From Pseudomonadota bacterium (GTDB taxonomy: Bacteria; Pseudomonadota; Gammaproteobacteria; Steroidobacterales; GCA-2729495), in NCBI GenBank assembly GCA_963205295.1, contig CAUJIY010000165.1, forward strand, positions 17,820 through 81,819: a DNA stretch of 64,000 nucleotides, given 5' to 3'. A program made the position numbers and the translations under genes. The notes under the pieces were generated by a model that was not told the DNA's origin, searched no databases, and saw nothing but the letters and a program-made list of their open reading frames with translations. Of this stretch, positions 41,629 to 50,443 are shown piece after piece (positions within the stretch are counted from its first letter, which is position 1; each line of letters opens with the position of its first letter).

Positions 41629-42635
41629 TCGCTGACCTTCGCTGCCGCCAGAAAGCGCTTCACCGCCGCGTTGTGCTCCCGCAGGGTCGCCGAAAACACG
41701 TGGCTGCCATCATCCTCGCCGCTGGCGACGAAATACAGGGTGTCTGCATCGTCCGGGTGCAGCACGGCGAGGATCGAACTCTCCCCGGGAAGCGAGATCG
41801 GCGTCGGCGGCAGGCCCGTGCGGCTGTAGGTGTTGTAGGGACCGTCCTGGGTGAGTTGACGACGGGTGAGATTGCCGTCGAACGCAGGACCGAGGCCATA
41901 GATCACCGTCGGATCCGCCTGCAGGCGCATGCCAGCCCGCAGGCGGCGGACGAAGACCCCCGCGATGCGGGTGCGCTCACGGTCGAGACCCGTTTCCTTT
42001 TCGACGATGGAGGCGAGGATCAGAGCCTCGTAGGGCGAGCGCAGCGGCAGGCCAGCGCTGCGCCCGCTCCACGCACGCTCGAGCACGGTCTTCATGCGTT
42101 CGTTCGCCATGCGCAGCAGCGCCTCGTCCGTGGTGCCCCGCGGGAACCGGTAGGTATCGGGAAAGAACCACCCTTCCGGGTGCTCCGCGCCACCGGCGGC
42201 AGCTTCCATGACCTCGCCGGCAGCCGCCAGCGGTGCCGAGCGGATCGCCGGATGACGGCGAATGGCCTGCATCAGGTCGTCCGTGGTCCAGCCTTCCACG
42301 ATGGTCAGGGAATGCAGCCGCACCTTGCCTTCCACGAGCTGGTACAGCAGCCCGGTCGGTGTCGTCCCCGGCACGACCTGGTACTCACCGGCCTTGATCG
42401 CCCCGGCCATGCCGGAAATCCGGCCATAGGTCAGGACGATGCGGGGGTGTGCCAGGATGCCTTCCTCGCCCAGACGCGTCGTCACCGAGCGCAGCGACGC
42501 GCCGGCGGGCACCTCGAGGACGTAGCCCGCTTCGGGCAGGTGCAGTGGTTCACGCAGGGCCGTTCGCCCCAGCCAGCCGGCACCGGCGGCGAGACCGAGG
42601 CCGACGGCGCCCAGAAGCAGCAGGCCCCGCCTCAC
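41625..42635 (-). CDS. mltG: Endolytic peptidoglycan transglycosylase MltG
   Basis: Inner-membrane enzyme that cuts nascent glycan strands to terminate their growth. A single N-terminal helix (about 4-24) anchors a periplasmic YceG domain. The LysM-like part has PAGASLRSVTTRLGEEGIL. The catalytic part has EGWFFPDTYRFPRG, LASIVEKETG with the catalytic Glu212, LQADPTVIYGLG and YNTYSRTGLPPTPIS. Length is 336 residues. The ATG overlaps the pabC stop and its stop overlaps tmk. Confidence 0.95.
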   Translation of the reverse strand: MRRGLLLLGAVGLGLAAGAGWLGRTALREPLHLPEAGYVLEVPAGASLRSVTTRLGEEGILAHPRIVLTYGRISGMAGAIKAGEYQVVPGTTPTGLLYQLVEGKVRLHSLTIVEGWTTDDLMQAIRRHPAIRSAPLAAAGEVMEAAAGGAEHPEGWFFPDTYRFPRGTTDEALLRMANERMKTVLERAWSGRSAGLPLRSPYEALILASIVEKETGLDRERTRIAGVFVRRLRAGMRLQADPTVIYGLGPAFDGNLTRRQLTQDGPYNTYSRTGLPPTPISLPGESSILAVLHPDDADTLYFVASGEDDGSHVFSATLREHNAAVKRFLAAAKVSE

Positions 42636-43459
42636 GAGGCCGGCTCCACGACACCGCCTGCCGCAAGCGCCGCAATGAGACGCTGCGTCAGCGGTCCGAC
42701 AGCGAGTTCGCGCCCGTCCATGAACTGTACCGCACGGATGCCGACAAGACTGCTGGTCAGAAATATCTCCTCGGCCTGCACGAGATCCTGCGGGCTGCCA
42801 CGCCCGACCTGCACCGGTATGTCGTGGTGCGCAGCGATTTCCAGGACCAGCCCGCGCATGACACCGGCAACACCGGCAGCATCGACGGCGGGCGTGAACA
42901 GCACGCGGTCGCGGACCAGGAACAGGTTCGCGCGTGTGCCACCCACCAGCCTGCCATCGTGTCCCAGCATGATGCCCTCCCCGGCGCCGCGCCGCGCGAC
43001 CTCGGCCTGAGCCAGCACATTATCGAGCCGGTTCAGCGTCTTGATACCACCTAGCGCCCGGTTTTCGCTGGCAGGAACCGACGAGGTCAGCGCCCTGGCG
43101 CCACGCCCGACCGCGTGTGTCCCGATCGCGGTGCTGAAACCAACCGCCAGGCGCGGTGCGGCCGACGGTGGCGGTGCGTAACCGCGTGGCCCCGAGCCGC
43201 GCGTGACGATGATCTTCACCGTACCGCAGGCGACGCCGCGGCCCAGCCCGGTGATCTGCGCCGCCAACACCCGCGGCTCGGGCGGGGGCAGCGCCAGGCG
43301 ACGGCAGCCGTCGGCAAGCCTGGCGAGATGGCGTTCGAACAGGCGTGGCGCCCCATCGCGCCAGGCGATGGTCTCGAACAGGCCGTCGCCGTAGGCGAGT
43401 CCACGATCATCAAGATCGATCGCGCCCGCTTCCTCGCCATCGAGCAGCCAGCGCGTCAC
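42632..43459 (-). CDS. pabC: Aminodeoxychorismate lyase
   Basis: PLP enzyme (class IV transaminase fold, 275 residues) that converts aminodeoxychorismate to p-aminobenzoate and pyruvate for folate synthesis. RGLAYGDGLFET is the N-terminal block. The PLP lysine is Lys140 in GGIKTLNRLDNVLA, followed by GTRANLFLV and LTSSLVGIRAVQ. The start is GTG 43459, one base after the pabB stop, with GGAGA just upstream. It overlaps mltG by 4 bases. Confidence 0.92.
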   Translation of the reverse strand: MTRWLLDGEEAGAIDLDDRGLAYGDGLFETIAWRDGAPRLFERHLARLADGCRRLALPPPEPRVLAAQITGLGRGVACGTVKIIVTRGSGPRGYAPPPSAAPRLAVGFSTAIGTHAVGRGARALTSSVPASENRALGGIKTLNRLDNVLAQAEVARRGAGEGIMLGHDGRLVGGTRANLFLVRDRVLFTPAVDAAGVAGVMRGLVLEIAAHHDIPVQVGRGSPQDLVQAEEIFLTSSLVGIRAVQFMDGRELAVGPLTQRLIAALAAGGVVEPAS

Positions 43460-43460
43460 T

Positions 43461-44879
43461 TCAGCTCTCTCCCGATTGCAGCGCAAGCAGCATGCCGCGG
43501 GCCTTGGCGCGCGTCTCATCGAGTTCCCGCGCCGGAATCGAATCGGCGACGATGCCGCTGCCGGCGCAGGCCCGCCAGGAACTTCCCTGCAGCGCGATGG
43601 TGCGGATGAGGATGTTGAAATCGCAGCTCCCATCACGATTCACGTAACCCATAGAACCCGTGTACGGACCTCGCGGCCGACCCTCCAGCTCGCGGATGAT
43701 TTCCAGGGAACGGACCTTCGGGCAGCCGGTGATGGTGCCACCCGGGAAGACCGCCCGCAGCACTGCGCCCGGGCCGGTTCCGGGGAGCAACACGCCGCCG
43801 ATGCCGGACACGATGTGATGCACGTGCGCGTAGCTTTCAATCGTCATGAAATCCTCGACCTGGACGCTGCCGGCCCGGCAGATGCGGCCGAGATCGTTGC
43901 GCTCGAGATCGATCAGCATCACGTGCTCGGCCCGTTCCTTGTCACTGGCAGCCAGCTCGACGCGATGTGCGACGTCGACGGCACCGGTCCCGCGTGGGCG
44001 CGTGCCGGCAATCGGCCGGGTCCTGACCCGCGTGCCGCGCACCTCCACCAGGCGTTCCGGCGAGGATGACAGGATCCAGGCGTCGCCGAAGCGCGCGAGC
44101 CCGGCAAAGGGCGACGGATTCGTGCGCCGCAACCGCGAGTAGACCTGCCAGGCCGGGCAATCGGCGGCCAGCACACCGCGCCACTGCCGGCTGAGATTCA
44201 CCTGGTAGACGTCGCCGCGGGCAATGTACTCCGCGGCGCGCCCGACTGCCTGCAGGAACGGTGCTGGATCATCCTCGATGCAGCTCCCGGCAGGTGCCGG
44301 CAGCTCGTCACCGGCCACTGGCGCGAGGTCGGCAACGCGGGCGGCATCCGCGACGATCTCCGCGAGCAGCGACTCGTGGCCCGCTTCGGCGACGGCTGTC
44401 GTCGCCCCGGTGAGGTGGTCGTGAATGACGGCGGCCGGGATCCGTACCGCCTGCGCCACCGGGAGCATCGGCTCCGTTGGCAACGCCACGCCCGGCTCCA
44501 CCTGCTGTGCCAGTTCGTAGCCCAGCACGACGAACCAGCCGCCCGTGAACGGCAGGTCACCGCCTGGTCCGGCACTGCGTTCGGCGAGCCACCAGTGGTC
44601 GAAGGCAGCGAGAAAGTCGCTGCCGGCTGCGGCGGGCGCTCCCTGCAGGCGCAGTGCGGCGTTGAGGCTCAGTACCGCTCCGGGAAACGCAAACAGGATG
44701 TCGAAGCGACCCAGGGCCGCGGCGCCACCAAGGCTCTGCAGCAGGAACGGATAGCGTGCCGGCGCCAGGGCGTGCAGCCCGATGAGGTCGATCGACCCGG
44801 GAAGCCGCACGGTGCTGGCGGGCGCGCCGGCCACGGTCGACGGCCTCGGGATTGCGCCGCCTGCCTGGGATGGGGTCAC
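43461..44879 (-). CDS. pabB: Aminodeoxychorismate synthase component I (PabB-like)
   Basis: Chorismate-utilising enzyme of 472 residues. The chorismate-binding core has AEYIARGDVYQVNLSRQW, SSSPERLVEV, AEHVMLIDLERNDLGR and FPGGTITGCPKVRSLEIIRELE. The PabB assignment rests on the adjacent pabC gene and the short TrpE-unlike N-terminus. Residues 289-293 read PIAGT, where E. coli PabB has PIKGT with the lysine that traps the intermediate; PIAGT is the usual form in anthranilate synthase. No glutaminase gene (pabA/trpG) is in the window. The start is GTG 44879. Confidence 0.85.
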   Translation of the reverse strand: MTPSQAGGAIPRPSTVAGAPASTVRLPGSIDLIGLHALAPARYPFLLQSLGGAAALGRFDILFAFPGAVLSLNAALRLQGAPAAAGSDFLAAFDHWWLAERSAGPGGDLPFTGGWFVVLGYELAQQVEPGVALPTEPMLPVAQAVRIPAAVIHDHLTGATTAVAEAGHESLLAEIVADAARVADLAPVAGDELPAPAGSCIEDDPAPFLQAVGRAAEYIARGDVYQVNLSRQWRGVLAADCPAWQVYSRLRRTNPSPFAGLARFGDAWILSSSPERLVEVRGTRVRTRPIAGTRPRGTGAVDVAHRVELAASDKERAEHVMLIDLERNDLGRICRAGSVQVEDFMTIESYAHVHHIVSGIGGVLLPGTGPGAVLRAVFPGGTITGCPKVRSLEIIRELEGRPRGPYTGSMGYVNRDGSCDFNILIRTIALQGSSWRACAGSGIVADSIPARELDETRAKARGMLLALQSGES

Positions 44880-44925
44880 GTGCCAGCGCCTGCCTTCCGC
44901 CCGTGCCGGCCCGCCGCGCAGCGGC

Positions 44926-46167
44926 TCAGATGCGCCGGAAGATCACGCTGCCGTTCGTGCCGCCGAAACCGAAGGAATTGGAGATGGCAGCGTCGATCGG
45001 CATCCGCCGGGCGACGTTGGGGGCATAGTCGAGATCGCACTCGGGATCGGGGTTGTCGAGATTGACCGTGGGTGGCACCACCTGGTCGCGGATGGCGAGT
45101 ACCGAGAACACCGCCTCGACCGCACCGGCAGCGCCGAGCAGGTGTCCGGTGGTCGACTTGGTCGAACTCACCACGAGCTTCCGTGCGTGATCACCGAAGG
45201 CGCGCTTGATGGCCAGCGTCTCGGCCACGTCGCCGAGCGGTGTGGAGGTCCCATGCGCGTTGACGTACTGCACCGCGGACGGATCGAGTTGTGCATCCCG
45301 CAGGGCAGCGGCCATGCAGGCGCGTGCCCCCTCGCCGTCGTCGGATGGTGCCGTGATGTGGTGGGCATCGCCACTCATGCCGAAGCCGACCAGTTCGGCC
45401 AGAATCGGCGCCCCGCGGCGTCGCGCGCAATCGTATTCCTCGAGCACCAGCGCCGCGCCACCGTTGCTGAGCACGAAACCGTCGCGGTCGCGGTCCCAGG
45501 GCCGGCTGGCGCGCTGCGGGTCATCGTTGCGCTGGGAGAGCGCCCGTGCTGCGCAGAAGCCGCCGAGTCCGAGCGTGGTGGTGGCGTGCTCGGCCCCGCC
45601 GGCCACGATGGCGTCGGCGTCACCGGCGGCGATGAGCCGCCCGGCGATGCCGATACAGTGGGTCGAGGTCGTGCAGGCCGTCACCAGGGCGAGATTCGGC
45701 CCGCGAAAACCGAATTCGATGGAGACATGGCCCGAGATCATGTTGATGATGCTGGCCGGCACGAAAAACGGCGAAATGCGCCGCGGCGAGCCGGATTCGG
45801 CATACTTGCGGTAATTGGCCTCGATCGTGCCAATGCCGCCGATGCCCGAGCCCATGGCGATGCCGACGCGGTCCGGGGCATAGCCGGCCGCATCGAGGCC
45901 GGCGTCGCGGATCGCCTGGCGCGCGGCCACGATCCCGTAATGGATGAAGGTATCCATCTTCCGGGCTTCCTTGGCCGGAATATGGTCCTCGACGTTGAAA
46001 TCCCGAATGCAGCCGCCGAAACGGGTGGAATAATCGCTGACGTCGAACTCGGTGATCGGCCCGATGCCGCTCACGCCCTCGACGACATTGCGCCAGGCGG
46101 TCGGGATGTCGTTACCGACCGGTGCGAGAATCCCCATGCCGGTGACGACCACCCGACGCTTCGACAT
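44926..46167 (-). CDS. fabF: 3-oxoacyl-[ACP] synthase II
   Basis: Condensing enzyme of fatty acid elongation, 413 residues. The catalytic triad is Cys165 in TACTTSTHC, His305 in NAHGTSTPLGD and His342 in KSTTGHLLGAAG. The C-terminal SNSFGFGGTNGS is conserved. The sequence after the nucleophile (TTSTHCIG) differs from E. coli FabF (TSGVHNIG). The gene follows acpP, as is usual, with 80 bases between. pabB starts 46 bases downstream. Confidence 0.96.
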   Translation of the reverse strand: MSKRRVVVTGMGILAPVGNDIPTAWRNVVEGVSGIGPITEFDVSDYSTRFGGCIRDFNVEDHIPAKEARKMDTFIHYGIVAARQAIRDAGLDAAGYAPDRVGIAMGSGIGGIGTIEANYRKYAESGSPRRISPFFVPASIINMISGHVSIEFGFRGPNLALVTACTTSTHCIGIAGRLIAAGDADAIVAGGAEHATTTLGLGGFCAARALSQRNDDPQRASRPWDRDRDGFVLSNGGAALVLEEYDCARRRGAPILAELVGFGMSGDAHHITAPSDDGEGARACMAAALRDAQLDPSAVQYVNAHGTSTPLGDVAETLAIKRAFGDHARKLVVSSTKSTTGHLLGAAGAVEAVFSVLAIRDQVVPPTVNLDNPDPECDLDYAPNVARRMPIDAAISNSFGFGGTNGSVIFRRI

Positions 46168-46247
46168 CTGGCTGTACTCTGTTCAGGGCCGCCTGAAGGC
46201 GAACACCCGGGCGGCTAAGCCCGGGAATCTGCGGGGTAGCCGCCGGC

Positions 46248-46490
46248 TCAGGTCTTGTTCTGGCGTGCGGTGATGTAGTCGATGGCTTCCTGGACGGTCG
46301 TGATCTTCTCGGCCTCTTCGTCCGGGATCTCCGTCTCGAACTCTTCCTCCAGGGCCATGACCAGCTCGACGGTATCCAGCGAGTCGGCGCCCAGGTCCTC
46401 GACGAAGGAAGCGTCGTTGGTGACCTCTTCTTCCTTCACCCCGAGCTGTTCCGCCACGATGGTCTTTACCTGTTCGGCAATGCTGCTCAT
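46248..46490 (-). CDS. acpP: Acyl carrier protein
   Basis: An 80-residue acidic carrier of fatty acyl chains. The phosphopantetheine serine is Ser37 in [21 protein letters not shown] 46490 is the true start (an in-frame TTG two codons upstream is ignored); AGGA lies about 12 bases upstream. It sits between fabG and fabF in the standard arrangement. Confidence 0.98.
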   Translation of the reverse strand: MSSIAEQVKTIVAEQLGVKEEEVTNDASFVEDLGADSLDTVELVMALEEEFETEIPDEEAEKITTVQEAIDYITARQNKT

Positions 46491-46629
46491 TTTCAATCAG
46501 TCCTCATGAAACCCAGATGAAGTGGCGCCGCCCAGGCACGGCGGGAAACAGCGCGCGGCGTATTTTACGGAATTGGCCCAGCACAGGCTAGGCCGCTCTG
46601 CGGAGCCCCGGTGCAGGTCCAAAACCTGC

Positions 46630-47391
46630 TCAGATCATGTACATACCGCCATTGACGTGCAGGGTCTCCCCCGTGACGTAGGCCGCCGCGGGCGAGGCGA
46701 GGAACAGCACGGCCTGTGCCACATCGGCCGCCGTACCGAGCCTCTGCAGGGGCACCTGGCGCAGCAGCCCCTGGACCTGTTCCTCGCCGAGCGCGGCGGT
46801 CATGTCGGTGGCGATGAACCCCGGCGCTACGACGTTGACCGTTATGCCGCGGCTGCCAACCTCACGTGCCAGCGACTTGCTGAGCCCGGCCATGCCTGCC
46901 TTTGCGGCCGCATAATTGGCCTGGCCGGCATTGCCCATCGCCCCGACCACCGAGGCGACATTGACGATCCGCCCGTGGCGTGCCTTGAGCATGCCGCGCA
47001 GAAAGGCACGGCTGGTCTGGAATGCCGCCGACAGATTGGTGGCGATCACCGCGTCCCACTCCTCGTCTTTCATCCGCATGACGAGGTTGTCGCGGGTGAT
47101 GCCGGCGTTGTTCACCAGGATCGAGACAGTGCCTTCGCACGCCTCGATGTCCTTCTGCACGGTGAGGATCTGCTCGCGCACCGCCACGTCGAGTACGAGG
47201 CCGCGGCCGCTGCGCCCGGCCGCGGCGAGCCGGGCTGAAATCTTCCCGGCACCGTCCGGCGTGGTCGCGGTGCCGATCACCGTGGCACCCGCCTCGGCCA
47301 GCAGGTCGGCGATCGCGGCACCGATACCGCGCGTGGCGCCGGTCACGAGCGCCACCTCGCCGGAGAGATCGATCAGGGCACTGATTGGCAC
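46630..47391 (-). CDS. fabG: 3-oxoacyl-[ACP] reductase
   Basis: NADPH-dependent short-chain reductase of fatty acid synthesis, 253 residues. It shows the cofactor motif VTGATRGIGAA, LVNNAGITRDNL, the catalytic Ser in NVASVVGAMGNAGQ, Tyr and Lys in YAAAKAGM, and PGFIATDMT. I chose GTG 47391 because AGGA lies 8 bases upstream. A TTG at 47418 would add nine residues. There is no fabH or fabD upstream. Instead the rhombosortase gene precedes it by 51 bases. Confidence 0.94.
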   Translation of the reverse strand: MPISALIDLSGEVALVTGATRGIGAAIADLLAEAGATVIGTATTPDGAGKISARLAAAGRSGRGLVLDVAVREQILTVQKDIEACEGTVSILVNNAGITRDNLVMRMKDEEWDAVIATNLSAAFQTSRAFLRGMLKARHGRIVNVASVVGAMGNAGQANYAAAKAGMAGLSKSLAREVGSRGITVNVVAPGFIATDMTAALGEEQVQGLLRQVPLQRLGTAADVAQAVLFLASPAAAYVTGETLHVNGGMYMI

Positions 47392-47442
47392 GGATGCATC
47401 CTGGAGATCGAACGACAACGGCGCTGCCGCCGCGGCGCCGCA

Positions 47443-48051
47443 TTATACCCGTGCGATCCGCCCCTTCCAGACGGTGGCGAGCGCCAGGAATGCACTACCG
47501 CCGAGCGCGCCCCAGACATGGGCGGCCGTGACCACGCGCCCACCGGCGAGGCTGTCGGCCCAGGGCATGTCGCCGCCCGCTTGCTCCCACGCCATCTTGC
47601 CGATGACCAGCGCCAGCAGCCCGCACGCGATCCGATCGCCGGTCAGGGCCCACCCGCCAAAGCCGATGATCATCATGCCGTGGAGCACGCCCGACAGGCC
47701 AACGCACCAGAGCACGTCAGGGTTGAACAGCCACAGTCCGGCACCTGTGGTGAATGCCGTCAGCAGCGTGGCTGCGAGCCACTGCCGTGGACTGCGGTCG
47801 GCCCCGAACAGCCAGGTACCGAGCCACAGTCCGGCCAGATTCAACGCCAGGTGCTGCCAGCCGAGGTGCACGAAATTGCCGGTTACTAGGCGCCACCATG
47901 CGCCGGCCCCGACCGCGACCCGGTCATAGCGCAGCGCGTCCTGCCAGGCGGCGGGTGCTGCCTGCAATCCGATCATCACCAGCGTGGCTGCGACGACGAT
48001 ACTTGCGATCGGCAGCATCGCGTAGCGCCGCGGGCCGTCATCTAATGCCAT
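47443..48051 (-). CDS. Rhombosortase (rhomboid-family intramembrane serine protease)
   Basis: A 202-residue membrane protein with about six hydrophobic helices. It has the catalytic Ser120 in GLSGVLHG and a conserved histidine 178 in AAHVWGALGG, and TGNFVHLGWQHLALNLAGL supplies the upstream helix. Size and these motifs match the rhombosortase subgroup that cleaves GlyGly-CTERM tails, not general rhomboids. A likely substrate is the protein at 20023-22890. The start ATG 48051 is favoured over 48081 because it fits the family N-terminus. It is divergent from gspG (138 bases between starts) and upstream of fabG on the same strand. Confidence 0.85.
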   Translation of the reverse strand: MALDDGPRRYAMLPIASIVVAATLVMIGLQAAPAAWQDALRYDRVAVGAGAWWRLVTGNFVHLGWQHLALNLAGLWLGTWLFGADRSPRQWLAATLLTAFTTGAGLWLFNPDVLWCVGLSGVLHGMMIIGFGGWALTGDRIACGLLALVIGKMAWEQAGGDMPWADSLAGGRVVTAAHVWGALGGSAFLALATVWKGRIARV

Positions 48052-48053
48052 AT

Positions 48054-48062
48054 TGCTATAAT
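48054..48062 (+). promoter_or_regulatory. gspG: Extended -10 element upstream of gspG
   Basis: TGC-TATAAT is a near-perfect extended -10 box on the plus strand, 127 bases before the gspG start, in the divergent region with the rhombosortase gene. No clear -35 accompanies it. It could drive the gspG-N operon with a leader of roughly 120 bases. Motif match only. Confidence 0.4.
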
Positions 48063-48189
48063 CCCATCGGTCGTGGCGCATGGGTCGTGGGGTGAGTTGT
48101 GCGCCAGTTCCCCATGGCCGCGTAGACTACCAGTATGATCGGGCGGCGCTGCGCGGCCAGCCGGTCGCTGTCACACACGGGTTGTCGTC

Positions 48190-48639
48190 ATGAAACGTCT
48201 GTCGTCCACGCAGCTGCGGGCAGCCGCGGCGGGATTCACGCTGATCGAGATCATGGTGGTCGTGGTGATCCTCGGCATTCTCGCCGCCCTGATCGCACCG
48301 AACGTGATCAGCCGTATCGACGAAGCCCAGGTGACCAAGGTGCGCCAGGACATCCGCGCCATCGAGAGCGCCCTGAAGCTCTACCGCCTCGACCGTTTCC
48401 GCTACCCCAGCAGTGACGAAGGTCTGAGCGCCCTGGTGACGCCACCAAACGACCCCACGGCACCGTGGCCGACGGGTGGCTACCTCGACCGCCTGCCGAA
48501 GGATCCCTGGGACCGCCCCTACGTCTACGCACAGCCGGGCACCAAGGGTGGGGAGTTCGACATCTACTCGCTCGGCCGCGACGGTACCCAGGGTGGCGAG
48601 GGCGTCGATGCCGACATCGGCAACTGGGACCAGGAGTAG
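48190..48639 (+). CDS. gspG: Type II secretion major pseudopilin GspG
   Basis: Major subunit of the type II secretion pseudopilus, 149 residues. The prepilin peptidase site is AAAAG/FTLIE (Gly15-Phe16, Glu at +5), followed by the hydrophobic helix. LKLYRLDRFRYPSSDEGLSALV, GGYLDRLPKDPWDRPYVY and the calcium-site region EFDIYSLGRDGTQGGEG are diagnostic. First gene of an eight-gene gspGHIJKLMN run. Confidence 0.97.
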   Translation: MKRLSSTQLRAAAAGFTLIEIMVVVVILGILAALIAPNVISRIDEAQVTKVRQDIRAIESALKLYRLDRFRYPSSDEGLSALVTPPNDPTAPWPTGGYLDRLPKDPWDRPYVYAQPGTKGGEFDIYSLGRDGTQGGEGVDADIGNWDQE

Positions 48640-48697
48640 CACGGCAACGCCGCCGCGTGCTGTCCCGTCCTGTCGGACCGGCGGGAGTCACCCGACG

Positions 48698-49300
48698 ATG
48701 AGCCGCCCGGCTGCAGGCCGTGGCTTCACGCTCCTCGAGTTGCTGGTGGTGCTGTTCATCATCGGCATCGTCACCGCGATGGCGACGCTCTCGATCGGCA
48801 CGGCCACCAGCGGCAAGGGCGTCGAGAAGGCGGCGGATCAACTTGCCGGCCAGCTCACGCTGGTACGCGAGGAAGCCAGCATCCAGGGCCGGGAATTCGG
48901 CCTCACCTTCTTCACCGACCGTTATGCGTTCAGCACCTTCGACTTCGAGAACGGGCGCTGGCAGGAACTGGGCGACGACGCCGAAGCACTGCGCCCGCAG
49001 CGGCTGCCGGGCGAGTCCGTGCTGGAACTGGAACTCGACGGCCGCAGCGTGGTCCTCGCATCCGGGCCGACGCCTGCCCTGACCGAACGCAGTACCGACG
49101 AAAAGGACAAGGCCGGGGATCCGCCTGCCAGGCGCATCTATCGGCCGGCCGACGACCGTCAGGCGCCCCAGGTACTGATCCTGTCGAGCGGCGACGTCAC
49201 GCCGTTCACGCTCCACCTGCGCCCGGCGATCGGCAGCCCCGGCCTGCGCCTGGTCGTGGCAGCAGACGGCACCACGCAGACGGTGAGAGATGAGCACTAG
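48698..49300 (+). CDS. gspH: Type II secretion minor pseudopilin GspH
   Basis: A 200-residue pseudopilin-like protein with prepilin site GRG/FTLLELLVVLFIIG (Gly9-Phe10, Glu at +5). LAGQLTLVREEASIQGREFGLTF and the beta-rich C-terminus match GspH. ATG 48698 gives a normal short leader; GGGAG lies about 11 bases upstream. The end overlaps gspI by 11 bases. Confidence 0.92.
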   Translation: MSRPAAGRGFTLLELLVVLFIIGIVTAMATLSIGTATSGKGVEKAADQLAGQLTLVREEASIQGREFGLTFFTDRYAFSTFDFENGRWQELGDDAEALRPQRLPGESVLELELDGRSVVLASGPTPALTERSTDEKDKAGDPPARRIYRPADDRQAPQVLILSSGDVTPFTLHLRPAIGSPGLRLVVAADGTTQTVRDEH

Positions 49301-49814
49301 CGCGGCCCGTCGCGGCCAGGGTTTCACCCTGATCGAAGTGCTCGTCGCACTGGCCATCGTCGCGTTCGGACTGAGCGCCGTTTTCGGCCAGCTCGGCCAG
49401 TCGGCGACGGCCGCCGGGCGTCTGCGTGACAAGACGCTCGCCCACTGGGTCGCCATGAACGTCCTCACCGAGATGCGCCTGCGTGGCGACTTTCCCGCAG
49501 CCGGCACGCGCTCCGACAACGTCGAAATGGCCAGGGTCCGCTGGCATTACGAGGTCCGCGTCGAGGAAACCGCGAGCGATGCCCTGCGCCGCGCCGACAT
49601 CACGGTGGGCTTCGAGGACGATCCCGGGCGACCGCTCGCGACCGCCGTCGGATTCCTGCCGCAGCCGGTTACCGGCGGCGTGCCGCGGCCGACCTCCGGC
49701 TGGCCGCTCGTCACACCCGGGGCCGGGCCGGTACCGGGAGGCGACCCGCCACCCGGCAATGCCCCGCAGCCACGGCCGGCGCCAGCGCCGGATACCGGGA
49801 GCGCACGGCAGTGA
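49290..49814 (+). CDS. gspI: Type II secretion minor pseudopilin GspI
   Basis: A 174-residue minor pseudopilin of the tip complex. The prepilin site is GQG/FTLIEVLVALAIVAFG (Gly11-Phe12, Glu at +5), with the family stretch LAHWVAMNVLTEMRL. The C-terminal 50 residues form a Pro/Gly-rich extension (PVTGGVPRPTSGWPLV, then PGGDPPPGNAPQPRPAPAP) that ordinary GspI proteins of about 125 residues lack. It overlaps gspH and gspJ. Confidence 0.92.
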   Translation: MSTSAARRGQGFTLIEVLVALAIVAFGLSAVFGQLGQSATAAGRLRDKTLAHWVAMNVLTEMRLRGDFPAAGTRSDNVEMARVRWHYEVRVEETASDALRRADITVGFEDDPGRPLATAVGFLPQPVTGGVPRPTSGWPLVTPGAGPVPGGDPPPGNAPQPRPAPAPDTGSARQ

Positions 49815-50443
49815 AGCCCGGTGTGCGCCACCCGGCAGCGCTGCAGGAGGGCTTCACCCTGCTCGAACTGCTGGTCGCCATGGCGATCTTCGCCATCATC
49901 GGCGCGCTCGCCATGGGCGGCCTGAACACCGTGCTCGGCCAGCGCGAAGCAGCTGCCGGGCAGCTCGCGCGCCTGCACCAGGTGCAGCGCACGATGCGCA
50001 TCCTCACCACGGACTTCAGCCAGCTCGCGCCGCGCGTCGTACGCGATGCGCTCGGCACCGCCGAGGGTGCGCTGATTGCACCGTGCGGCGTGGAGGCCGC
50101 GGTCTGCCTCAGCCGCGACGGCTGGCGCAACCCCTTCGCCCAGTTGGCGCGCGGCACCCTGCAACGGGTGCAGTACCGGATCGCCGACGGGCAGTTGCTG
50201 CGCGAGTACTGGGGGGTGATGGACCGCACGCTCGCCGATGAGCCGCACCGCGAAGTGCTCGTCGACGGCGTCGAGCACTTCGAGATCGCCTACGTGGACC
50301 CGAGCGGCAACGGCGAGTGGGTGACGCAGTGGCCACCGCTGCAGCAGCAGAACGCCTCGTCCACGCTGCCGCTGGCGGTGCGCCTGACGCTGACGCTCGC
50401 GGACTGGGGCGAGATCGTCCGGCTCGTCGAGGTGGTGCAGTGA
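49811..50443 (+). CDS. gspJ: Type II secretion minor pseudopilin GspJ
   Basis: A 210-residue minor pseudopilin with prepilin site QEG/FTLLELLVAMAIFAIIG (Gly14-Phe15, Glu at +5). LHQVQRTMRILTTDFSQLAPR and DGWRNPFAQLARGTLQRVQY are GspJ blocks. It begins with GTG overlapping the gspI stop (GTGA) and ends one base into gspK (TGATG). Confidence 0.93.
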   Translation: MKPGVRHPAALQEGFTLLELLVAMAIFAIIGALAMGGLNTVLGQREAAAGQLARLHQVQRTMRILTTDFSQLAPRVVRDALGTAEGALIAPCGVEAAVCLSRDGWRNPFAQLARGTLQRVQYRIADGQLLREYWGVMDRTLADEPHREVLVDGVEHFEIAYVDPSGNGEWVTQWPPLQQQNASSTLPLAVRLTLTLADWGEIVRLVEVVQ

